From Lunularia cruciata (Eukaryota > Streptophyta > Marchantiopsida > Lunulariales > Lunulariaceae): DNA of 64,000 bases. The stretch is from NCBI GenBank assembly GCA_948567375.1, contig OX419756.1:3787001-3851000 (forward strand), read 5' to 3'. Made by a program: the position numbers and the translations under genes. Positions 25,512 through 34,370 of the stretch are shown in pieces. The stretch's first letter is position 1, and each line of letters begins with the position of its first letter. The notes below the pieces were generated by a model. The model did no database searches. It saw only the letters and a list, made by a program, of their open reading frames with translations, and was not told the DNA's origin.

Positions 25512-25595
<84 letters not shown>
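25512..25595. repeat. (AT)n microsatellite inside an LRR unit
   Basis: About 84 bp of uninterrupted AT lying between two recognisable LRR fragments on the minus strand (ending near 25600 and resuming near 25500). It creates artificial Tyr-Ile ORFs on both strands. Confidence 0.97.
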
Positions 25596-25597
<2 letters not shown>

Positions 25598-25651
25598 TTC
25601 TTTCAGTAATTGCTGGAATTGCTTGATTGTATCCAATAGCGCCTGTACTAA

Positions 25652-25800
25652 AGAGAGAAAAGGGCAACCGTGTAGAACACACGAAGGATGGGAAGACCTC
25701 ATCGAACCATACGAGGGTGAGACAAAATAGTGAAAATGGAGTTAAGCCCCAATAGGTCAATATGAAATTTGCCCTCCGGCACCTAGTATATCCTAGTTAG
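25652..25800. repeat. Dispersed repeat B, copy 1
   Basis: Contains GTGTAGAACACACGAAGGAT and GAGGGTGAGACAAAATAG. Copy 2 lies at 26261-26410 in the same orientation, with comparable spacing of the shared blocks. A shorter third copy of the first block is at about 53003-53050. Confidence 0.75.
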
Positions 25801-25849
25801 ACAAGTGTCACGCTACAAAGAACTTAACATCCCAAAAGCATCACAGAAT

Positions 25850-26135
25850 GTGATTGCTCTCCTATGGATTGCACCAACCATTGCACTTTGTAGAGTAATG
25901 AATACTTGCCATCTAAAATATGTTACAAGGTATGAGAATGTGAATGATATTCATGGCACCTAACATGATAAACTTTTGAGCAATCCTTGACAAATGTGTC
26001 CACCATAGTGTCCATCATTCCATACGATTCCAAGGTTAGAGGAACAAAGAAGTGATCTCACTACACATATACTCAGACACAACCATATGTATAACTTCTG
26101 CAATTGTAAGAGTTGCCAAAGTGTATCAAATAGAG
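25850..26135. repeat. Segmental duplication C, copy 1
   Basis: Begins GTGATTGCTCTCCTATGGATT and includes CATATGTATAACTTCTGCAA at about 26090. The partner is at 29741-30012, with the same block order and moderate divergence. It contains LRR coding sequence plus non-coding spacer. Confidence 0.82.
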
Positions 26136-26260
26136 CTTGGAGGTTCAAGCATGAACAGATGTTTCAGTCTTGCATGTGCTCAAGCTGCCCAACAACCCAA
26201 TCTATAAGTCATGCAATTGCGACAATAGCCCAAATGTATCAAATAAATAAATAAATAAAT

Positions 26261-26410
26261 AAGAAAAGAAAGGGTGACCGTGTTGAAAACACGATGGATG
26301 GACCCCATCAAGCCCATACAAGGGTGAGACAAAACATGGAGAATGGAGCTAAGCCTTAATAGAGTAGATATGAGAAATCTGCACTATTGCACCTAATATA
26401 TTAAAGTTAT
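26261..26410. repeat. Dispersed repeat B, copy 2
   Basis: Partner of 25652-25800, containing GTGTTGAAAACACGATGGAT and CAAGGGTGAGACAAAACATG. Confidence 0.75.
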
Positions 26411-26973
26411 ATATATAGTTCGGATCTACAAACAATGGTGTCATGTTGTGGTTTGTGTAGCACATGAAAAAGTAAACTAGTGTGGTTTATTTCCATAAAG
26501 ATGGAGTAGGTTGTATGACGGATCCCACAATTTAGCTATTGCAATGAGCTATTGCAATGTGACAATCTATGTACATGTATACGAGTGGCCAAATGGATTA
26601 TTGTAATACTCCGAGGACAAGAGAAGAGAGAAAAAACACAGATTATACACTCAAACATTTGATGCCCCAAAGGAGCACATTCTCTTTATTATATAGTCAA
26701 AGAGGATCTCCTCCAAGGAAGCCCCACCATAGGATTAGGCACACAGATAGGTGATGTGTCAGCAACCTCCACCCTTGGATTACCTACGTGGATGGGTGAC
26801 ATGTCTGGTTTAGGTCCTATCTGGTTGGTCAAACAAGCTTTGACCAGAGGGAATCTTTTAGGGAATCTTCTTGTAGGAATCTCAGAATCACGTGAGTAAG
26901 GTACAGTTGGAAAGCTCTCAACGAGACAAAGCAGGGGGGAGGGAAGGCCAATCTTTCCTATGTTGGGGGGGGG

Positions 26974-27714
26974 TGTAATACCAAGGGTTAGCCATATGAT
27001 CTAGATGTGAAATTTGGTTTGGTAACATCTAGAATGATATTATACATGATGGTCAAAATAGATCAGATAGAAGTATCACCAAAAGAGTACTTCTACTAAT
27101 AGGGCAAAAACTGAAATAGACTTGAGAACCTTAGAACCAATAGCTAGACATATGATTTAAAGGTAAGAATTGGTTTGGTAACATCTGGAAGGATGTTACA
27201 CATGATGGACTAAACAGATCAGAAAGAGATATCACCAAAAGGAGACTTCTACTAATAGAGTAGGAACCGAAATATGCTTGAAATCTTTGAAGGTAATTTC
27301 AGAGGCCTAAACGGATGAATTAGGCCTCAAAAATGTGTAGATCCCCCCTTCCCAATGGAAAAATGGCTGGTCTTTCCTCCTCCCTGCTTTGTCTTGTCGA
27401 GAGCTTTCCAACAGTACCTTACTCATGTGATTTTGAGATTCCTACAAGAAGATTCCCTAAAAGATTCCCTCCGGTCAAAGCTTGTTTGACCAACCAGATA
27501 GGACCTAGACCAGACAGTTCACCCATCCAAGTAAGTAATCCAAGGGTGGAGCTTGCTGACATGTCACCTATCTGTATCCCTAATCCTATGGTGGAGCTTC
27601 CCTGGAGGAGATCCTCTTTGTCTATATAATAAAGAGAAGGTGCTCGCTTGGGGCATTGAATGTTTGAGTGTGCAATTTGTGTTTTCTCTCTTCTCTTGTC
27701 CTCGGAGTATTACA
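26974..27714 (+). mobile_element. Solo LTR, family A, nested inside the previous LTR
   Basis: Complete 741-bp copy from TGTAATACCAAGGGTTAG to TCCTCGGAGTATTACA, opposite in orientation to the LTR it interrupts and joined to it at G-rich stretches on both sides. The TATA-like CTATATAATAAAGAGAAGG lies at about 27622. No clean target-site duplication is visible because both flanks are G-rich tracts. With its host LTR it can form a large inverted-repeat structure. Confidence 0.88.
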
Positions 27715-27775
27715 AGGGAAGGGGGAGGAAAGGGGAGGAATGGAAGGGGGGGAGGAGAAGGGGGGGGGGGGGGGT
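27715..27775. repeat. G-rich purine tract
   Basis: About 60 bp almost free of pyrimidines on the plus strand, ending in a run of 14 or more G. It sits at the downstream junction of the nested LTR. A shorter G run (26965-26973) marks the upstream junction. Confidence 0.9.
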
Positions 27776-27999
27776 GGAACACGCCCATTTTTGAGGCCTA
27801 ATTCATCCATTTAGGCCTTCGAAATTGCCTTCAAAGATTTTAGGTATATTTTGATTTCTATTCTATTAGTAGAAGTCCCCTTTTGGTGATACTTCTATCT
27901 GATCTATTTTGACCATCATGTATAACATCATTCTAGATGTTACCAAACCAAATTTCACATCTAGATCATATGGCTAGCTCTTGGTATTACAATTATGGT

Positions 28000-29735
28000 C
28001 TTGTCTTCTTTGAGTGCTCTTATGTATATAGGTGGTGGAGAGTTGAAAAGAATGTGTGTTTTAGTTGGAGGAGTCTTGAGTAGGAAGAGTACGTTGAGAG
28101 CAAGAGTTGTAGCAAAGCATAGATGCAGGGCTTCAAAGAGAGCAATTGAGTAGGAGATGTCTCATGCTCTTGATCTACCACTCCCAAATCCTTTTCTCAT
28201 CAGACTTTAAATTTTACACCACGATGACTTATGCGATTGGATGGTGACACATTTTGGGGCTATATTCATAGAGTCAATAATGGAAACCAGATCCTATTAT
28301 CCTATGAGCAAGTTTGAGACTTGACAATCTATGTGCTCTTGTAGTTGGAGAATGAATCAATTTTGCTCAAATCAAAGTGAAGAGGCTAAATGACAAAATT
28401 GCAAGAGATTGGATTCCAAGGAAAAAAGTTGAGAGTTTTTTGACAATTGAGTGAATTTGGGGAGGGAATTCAAAAACAAAGAATCACGGTTGGAGAGAGT
28501 AGCTAACAGACTATAATTTGGAGACTAGAATCAAGTGATTTGAGTCAATTCTTTGGAAGATATGATATATTGAATCAAGGGGGATAAGATTCATATCTAA
28601 GAGCACAAAATAGGTGATTTAGAGAGTTCCATGAGACATCTTCATGATCTATAAATTGGGTTGGAGAGTTGACACAGGGCTTGTACCATTGAGCTTAGGA
28701 ATTGATCCATATCTAGGATTTGGAGTTGGGTTAGAGTAATAAACTTTGTAGAGGTTTAGAAAATGGCACAAAAAAGTATTGTAAATTTTTTTTTTGACTT
28801 TGGATCCATGGAGGGTGAAAGTTTATACAACAAATTCTACTTAAAATACTATCGTAAGCTCAATAAAATATTTTTATCTTTTATCATGATTGAGTATCTA
28901 TTCTCTTATTTGTGTATCTATGATTGAGGATTTTAGATTTCTAGAGTGTTTTTGAGGATTAGATGCACCTTTGATCCAAGAATTTGGAGAAAGTTACCCA
29001 GAACCAGGAGCAAACCTTAAATTAGTGATTCCAAAATCAGAGTAAAAATTACAATAAACTAGCCAAGTTTTATAGCTTGTCAGGGGAGTTATAATGATCA
29101 GATTGTGATTTTTTACATATCATTAGAAATTTTATCTTATAGGCTTTTTGTTAAATCCTAGAACTCTAGAATACAAGTCACATAGAGAAATTTATACACA
29201 TGAGAGTTACATAGAATTTTCCTCTTCAATAAGACACAAGATTACTCCACTTGGAGTACAAATTGGTTGAAGTCTGAAGTACATATTGGAGGAAGCTTGG
29301 AGTACAGGTTGAAATCAGCTTGATGACAAAGCAAGAGGACTTTGAAACTCAATTTTGACAAAAAAACACGAAGTGTTGTTGCTATATTTATTGTTTGGAT
29401 CCTCTCTCTATTTGCATGCTTCTTTGTACGCCCAATTCGTTTGCACAAGTGTGCGGGCGTTGTGCTTAGGTTCTTTCCTTCTAGGAGTGTTGTGTATCTC
29501 TCTTTGGTTATGCTTGAAGTGATGACAAGTAGACCAGGAGTGCATGTTATGATGTCAAGTTGTGTTGCACATTACTACCCTATTCGATATCAAGAAAATC
29601 TAAACCTAGAGTGAAGGGTTCTATTGGTTGGGTTTATCTACAACCTTTGATTTATAGACTCCACAACTAGACACCCCATGTGTTCTCGGAGAGAGAAAAG
29701 CAAAGTATGACTACGAAACATCTGAGAAGCATAAC
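28000..29735. other. Spacer between LTR nest and LRR array
   Basis: AT-rich, no supported gene. The antiparallel ORFs at 29242-29614 are short and carry no motif. Probably receptor intron, UTR or retroelement debris. Confidence 0.4.
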
Positions 29736-29740
29736 CAAAT

Positions 29741-30012
29741 GTGATTGCTCTCCTATGGATTACACTAGCCACTACACTCCATAGAGCAATAAATATAGGC
29801 TATCTCAAATATGTTACAAAGGATGAGAGTGAGAGTGCAATTGTGACACACTTACATGATAAGTTTTTGTGCAATCTTTGACAAATGTGTATGCGAGGTC
29901 CATAGCTCCATATGAGTCCAAGGTTAGAAGTGATCTCACTATGCTTGTACTCAAGCACGACCATATGTATAACTTCTGCAATTGCCGAAATTGCCCGGGT
30001 GTATCAAATCTA
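29741..30012. repeat. Segmental duplication C, copy 2
   Basis: Partner of 25850-26135, sharing the same block order from GTGATTGCTCTCCTATGGATTAC to the LRR segment with CATATGTATAACTTCTGC. Confidence 0.82.
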
Positions 30013-30115
30013 ACTAGGAGATTCAAGCCCGAACATATGTTCACTGCCATATATATAACTTCTGCAATTGCAGGAGTTGCCAAAGTGTATACGGTAAAGT
30101 ACACAAGTTCTCTCT

Positions 30116-30405
30116 CACATAGATCTCTAAGGATGCCAATTGTCGGAGTTGCCCGAGTGTACCAAGTAGGGCTTGCAAGTTTTGGCATGACTCCACTGCA
30201 TAAGCCCTAAAGTGGCTGGAGTTGCTAGAGTGTATCCAGTGAAGTCCACAAGTTACCGCACACATAGATCTCTAAGGACGCCAATTGCCGGAGTTGCCCG
30301 AGTGTACCAAGTAGGGCTTGCAAGTTTGGGCATCACTTCACTGCATAAACCCTAAAGTGGCTGGAGTTGCCCCAGTGTATACCGTAGAACTCGCAAGTTT
30401 GGGCA
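30116..30405. repeat. 145-bp tandem duplication of two LRR units
   Basis: Units 30116-30260 and 30261-30405 are nearly identical, both starting CACATAGATCTCTAAGGA and containing GTACCAAGTAGGGCTTGCAA. The length corresponds to two 24-codon LRRs plus one base, so the duplication itself shifts the reading frame. Confidence 0.88.
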
Positions 30406-31340
30406 CCCGCAGATCTTTAACATCCAAGGCCCTGGAGTTGTCCGATAATACCCGATAGAGCCCGCAGGGTCGGGCACTCGAGCCTCAAACATATATAATT
30501 GCTAGGGTTGCCCAGAATTCACAGATAGAACTTGCAAGTTAGGTCACTTGACTATCTTTAGTTTTTACAATTGCTGGAGTGGTCCGAGTCCATCTCTCCA
30601 TGTCCCCCCGCATTTGCAATTGTTGAATTTGCCACTTGCGACATGTTCGGGCTCAACGCATCCGGTAGAGCTGCAAGTTCGGGCACTACAGTATCCATAG
30701 CCACTGTCTAGAAACCACTTCAATTGCCGGAGTTGCTCGAATGTGTCCGGGTACAGCCTGCAGGATCGGTACGATTTTATCTACACCCGCTTCAATTGCT
30801 AGAGTTGCACGGAGTACAGCCTGAGCCAGCAGGATCGAGCACGACTCAATCTGCAAATTTTCCAATGCGGAATCTGGCACCACAATATCCATCGCTGAAA
30901 TTGCCAGAGCGTATAGGTTCGGGCACGACACTATCCGTAAACTATCTATATCCATACCATCCGTATCCATCGCACGAGTCGCCAGAGCTCCGGTAGAGCC
31001 TGGATTGTCGGGTACGATTCTGTCCGTGAGTCTTTCAATGGCTGGAGTTGTTCACGCATATCCGGTAGAGGTTCGGGCGTGATTGTATCCTATAAATACT
31101 CCGTTGGTTGGAGTTCTATGAGCGTATCCGGTATAGCTTGTAAGTTTGGGCACGCCTCTGTCAAGAAATCCTTCGTTGCTTGAATTGCCGGAGCGTAGCC
31201 GGTAGAGCTTGCGATTTCGGGCACGACCCTATCCACAAATGGTACAATTGCTGGAGTTGCCCCAAGGTATCCGGTGGAGTTTGCAGCGCCGGGCACGAAT
31301 GTATACGTAAACTCCAATTGCATAAGTTGCCCGAGCACAT

Positions 31341-31372
31341 CCGGAAGAGCCTGCAGCTTCAGGCTCTTCCGG
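31341..31372. repeat. Perfect 13-bp inverted repeat in LRR sequence
   Basis: Arms CCGGAAGAGCCTG (31341-31353) and CAGGCTCTTCCGG (31360-31372) around a 6-bp loop. Confidence 0.93.
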
Positions 31373-31688
31373 ATAACTCATCGATTGCCGGAGTTGCCCA
31401 CGAGGATCTGGTAAAGCTTGTAACTTCGGGCACCACCATATCCATGAATCTTCCTATAGCTGGAGTTACCCGAGCATATCCGGTAGAGTCTGCAGGGTTG
31501 GGCACCGATCTATCCCTAAGTTCATTAGTTGTTGGAGTTGCCCGAGCGTCCTCCACAGAGCCACAAGTTCGGGCACCACCCTATCCGTAAATACACCAAT
31601 TACTGGAGTTGCGGAGCGTATCTCCACCTCAGATGCCTCCACCATAGACCATAATATAGTTTGCAAGAACCAATTCAGAAGATCAATT

Positions 31689-31722
31689 CGTCTACCTCTA
31701 AATTGGTCTTCAGAGGTAGACG
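31689..31722. repeat. Perfect 11-bp inverted repeat
   Basis: Arms CGTCTACCTCT (31689-31699) and AGAGGTAGACG (31712-31722) with a 12-bp loop, between the LRR array and the NB-ARC exon. Confidence 0.93.
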
Positions 31723-32045
31723 TCGATACCTTCTAACTCTCACTACTGTTTGGAGTGACTGGAAACAGAGTTATGAAGGGAGAAAACATGCTTCGGAGGG
31801 GACCTTCCACCGACACCTGGTGAGCATATCCAGACATAGTCGTTGTGCGTTGGGGCGTCCTTATTGCCATTAGTCTCCCATATCTCTTGCGATCCTCGTG
31901 CCGAGTGTCCAGAAAAGTTTCGTGTATTCGGGGTTGAAATGGTAAATTCCCGTTCTGCTTATTATCATATACAAGGGATCTTTCCATCAGCGTTTGCCAC
32001 CCCGACATGTCCGCTCCCGTGCACCGATAACCATGAGCACTGATT

Positions 32046-32121
32046 AAATTCATGAGTTTTCTTAGGGCGAAGTCATGTTTGCATGCAGACATGACTTCGC
32101 CATAAGAAAACTCATGAATTT
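32046..32121. repeat. Fold-back with 33-bp arms (one mismatch) inside the NLR coding region
   Basis: Left arm 32046-32078 and right arm 32089-32121 are reverse complements except at one position, around a 10-bp loop that is itself mostly TGCATGCA. It lies in the NB-ARC winged-helix part and coincides with a change of coding frame. No target-site duplication is visible. It could be a template-switch insertion, a tiny fold-back element or, less likely, a small-RNA hairpin. Confidence 0.93.
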
Positions 32122-32220
32122 CATGCCCAGTTGATTCCACACTTTCGACCTAAAGATAGTTGCGCAATCAAGGAACATCTCTTGTATTTGGGACTCAAGA
32201 CCATCGTACCTCAGCTTCAG

Positions 32221-32234
32221 TTTAGGGTTTAGGG
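32221..32234 (+). repeat. Two telomere-type TTTAGGG units in NB-ARC coding sequence
   Basis: Two perfect consecutive TTTAGGG units. On the coding strand they read as CCCTAAA repeats immediately after the premature TGA and just before codons for LKLRYDGL, a conserved ARC motif. Confidence 0.9.
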
Positions 32235-34370
32235 TTCAGCCTGGCTCTTCCAAAACTCCTGCTTGCTTCTTATCTATGGCACTGAGTTCTGACAGGAGCT
32301 CCTCCCACTTATTCCGGTTCTGTGTGTCTTTCAGATATCTCCCTATCACCTCTAATGTGAGTGGCAATCCGCCACATCCAACCACGATATCTCTTGCGAC
32401 CTTTTTCAGATATCTAGGGGGTTCATTCATGTGCGGATGAAAGGCATGGGTTATAAGCAATTTTTTGGCGTCATCGAATCCCAGGTGTTGAACTTGGTGG
32501 ACAAAGATTTTGTCCCGATCATTCATCCTCTTGAGAAGTTGCTCATTACGAATTGTCACCATGAAACAACTTGTCTCTGGAACATTGCCCTGAGCTATCT
32601 CCTCGAGTGCCACCATCTGTTCGAATGTCTCGATGTCATCGAAGACCAACAGAAATCTCTTTCCCCTTACTTCACCCCACCTGCTCTTAACGTATTCACC
32701 TCCAGGACGTTGAAGCATGTTATCCCACGCTTCTTTCTTCAGCGCATCTTTTCCTCCTTCAGTAGACTTAATCACCTCCACGAAACTGACATATTGGAAT
32801 TCGGAATTAATCTTGTTGAATGCCAACTTGGCTAGCGTCGTCTTCCCGACTCCTCCCATGCCCGAGAATCCAATGAAGCGCTTCTTTTCCTCAATCTTTG
32901 CACAGATGGTGTTCAGAACATGATCTACTCCAGTAGATATCCTAGTAACTAGGAGTGGTGCTCTTGTTACCCTTGTAGGATCACGTGCCTGGAATAGTGA
33001 AAGATTCCATCAGCAATGTGTTATGATCTTGTCTGAGTGGTAAAAGCAGAAACTTGTTTGAGCACATATAAGACCCTAAATCACCAAGGAATGATCACCT
33101 TCATATGTGCCTTGACAAGACAAATTAGCCGTAGTAGGTGCTGGAACATTGTAGAGTTATCATCATCAGGCGTACAGATTGAGAAATGATCCTCCGCGAC
33201 AATGATGAAATTCTGGCCGATTCGTGCAGAAGCTTCCCGTACCAAGTTACCTCGAAACGGTCCCGTGGCCTGCACTGAGCAAAATACAATGTTATTCATA
33301 CTTTTGTAATGAACCAAATCCGGTGGAAGCAATTAACACTTCGAAAGTGCCCATTAGAGATATTAAACACTAGAAATGTTTTACAACAAGAGAAACCTAA
33401 CACATATATCCGTTACCTTAACAGAAGATTCAGATGGAACTGTTGTCTCAAGTGCATCTCCAACAGCAAAGATCTGCAAATTTCTAAAGCGTTCTTGCTT
33501 GCACAGCGTGTCGAATTCGGCATTTTGTCTTGCGGCATTTATGGTCAACTGCTCCATGTACGGCCACAACGGACTTCTATCCAGAACATGCTCTTTGATC
33601 TTCGCAAGATCCTCCATCCCAAGATGAGGAGTTCCAAGAAAATAAATTCCACCAAGACTTTTCAGGAATTCTTCCTGAGGACGCTCTGCTCAGAACCATT
33701 GACATTCTTGTCAGCAAGCAAACATAATTGTTTGATGATCAGACCGCCAAAACTATGGCCAACCAATACGATTGACCGTGGTCCAGTTCCTCCCTCTAAA
33801 ACATCTTGAATTGCCCAAAGAATCTCAGTCAACAAACTTTCTGCAATATTGGACGAATCCATCCTCCCTTCTCTAGCGGTTTTCTTTATGCTTGAATCAT
33901 AAGAGGCCAGAAGAACTCGAGCATTGGGAAGGAATTGTTTTGGCCAGATCTTCACAGGGTCATTTTTACAAGTCCATGTAGTCAAATGAACAAATGCATT
34001 TTGCTCAAACCGAAGTCCGTGGAAGAAAATAATGTCAATATCTGGGTCGTGTAATAACCGAATTCCATCGCTTAGCTGAAACAATATTCCAAATTTTTTT
34101 ACGGTTTATTGTGTATTCCAGAATGTAATTAATTCTTATCAAGTTGAAACAAACATGTCATCTTTCAAATTTACCCATAGCATTCTAAGCAAACCCTGCA
34201 GCAGATAGAAGTTTACTATTCATTTTCAGTAGAACATGAACAATCCACCGACACAAACTCACTAGATTGAACAACCGTTTGAGTTATTTGTAAGGCTGAA
34301 GTACGAGCAGTACCTTGCGGATGACTTGGTTCTCCAGTTGAAGACCAATCGATGAACTACTTGCTGCCAT

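Larger units (their letters stand above)
24980..26240 (-). pseudogene. LRR and C-terminal part of a hydrolase-type NLR, broken
   Basis: Minus-strand leucine-rich repeats of the form LGQLQQLQELGIEGWPKLQALP, here in fragments: LQALFDTLWQLLQLQKLYI near 26140-26080, LVQALLDTIKQFQQLLKE near 25660-25600, GTLGQLQQLQELGI near 25345-25290, and LQRLRKVSIESCPNLL near 25195-25145. A basic tail (KRSARKSGRSG) then runs to a stop at 24980, which looks like a natural receptor C-terminus. The array is cut by the (AT)n at 25512-25595 and by frame changes. It matches the array at 29.8-31.6 kb in strand and type and contains a 280-bp block duplicated there. It is either the 3' end of the same receptor, separated by LTR insertions, or the remains of a tandem paralogue. 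Confidence 0.75.
26602..27991 (-). mobile_element. Solo LTR, family A, ATTAT target-site duplication, split by another LTR
   Basis: Outer, inverted LTR. It starts TGTAATACTCCGAGGACAAG at 26602, is interrupted after about 26973, resumes at about 27780 (TTTTTGAGGCCTAATTCATC), and ends GCTCTTGGTATTACA at 27991. The flanks 26597-26601 and 27992-27996 are both ATTAT, a perfect 5-bp duplication, so this is a genuine insertion and the two halves belong together. It lies in the receptor LRR region between the 26-kb and 30-kb arrays. Confidence 0.9.
29815..31640 (-). pseudogene. Degenerate LRR array of the hydrolase-type NLR
   Basis: Minus-strand LRR region. On the plus strand, the complement of the L-x-x-L-Q-x-L core (ccggagttgccc and variants) recurs roughly every 70-73 bp from about 30070 to 31610, the spacing expected for 24-residue plant LRRs. 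Readable units include LGQLQQLMNLGIDRCPTLQTLP near 31570-31500, LGQLRQLASLEIYVRENL near 30200-30130, and MDIDSLRIVSCPNLYALAIS near 30960-30900. Spacing is not always a multiple of three and stops occur, so no single frame runs through. It lies directly downstream, in gene orientation, of the NB-ARC exon and is best read as the sensor region of that receptor, now non-functional. Confidence 0.8.
31733..34370 (-). pseudogene. Alpha/beta-hydrolase NB-ARC (HNL-type) immune receptor, 5' part, with disabling lesions
   Basis: Minus-strand exons that splice in phase: 34370-34314 (MAASSSSIGLQLENQVIRK), 34075-33417, 33269-33099, then 32988 onward. The first three form an alpha/beta hydrolase: DIIFFHGLRF, nucleophile elbow VLVGHSFGG, YFLGTPHLGM, and a candidate catalytic histidine in AEDHFSICTP. 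Exon 4 is NB-ARC: GMGGVGKTT P-loop, FLLVFDD kinase-2, CFMVTIRN, GLPLTLEVIG, then LKLRYDGLESQIQEMFLD and a winged-helix-like LMERSLV. Such N-terminal hydrolase receptors are known from liverworts and relatives, and NLRs act as intracellular immune switches. Lesions: exon 2 is 659 nt, one short of phase, with the frame change near 33684-33690; a TGA at 32236-32238; and a further frame change across the palindrome at 32046-32121. Downstream LRRs are also broken. No intact product is expected. Confidence 0.87.

Noticed and set aside
25475-25760. ORFs of 75-127 codons rich in Tyr-Ile
   Set aside because: They are translations of the (AT)n microsatellite. Only the short LRR pieces at their ends are meaningful.
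32046-32121. Plant microRNA precursor
   Set aside because: The arms pair almost perfectly with only a 10-bp loop and sit in coding sequence. Without small-RNA data a template-switch scar is the simpler reading.
31733-32140. Separate 135-codon gene downstream of the NB-ARC
   Set aside because: It is the winged-helix part of the same receptor in a shifted frame, running across the palindrome.
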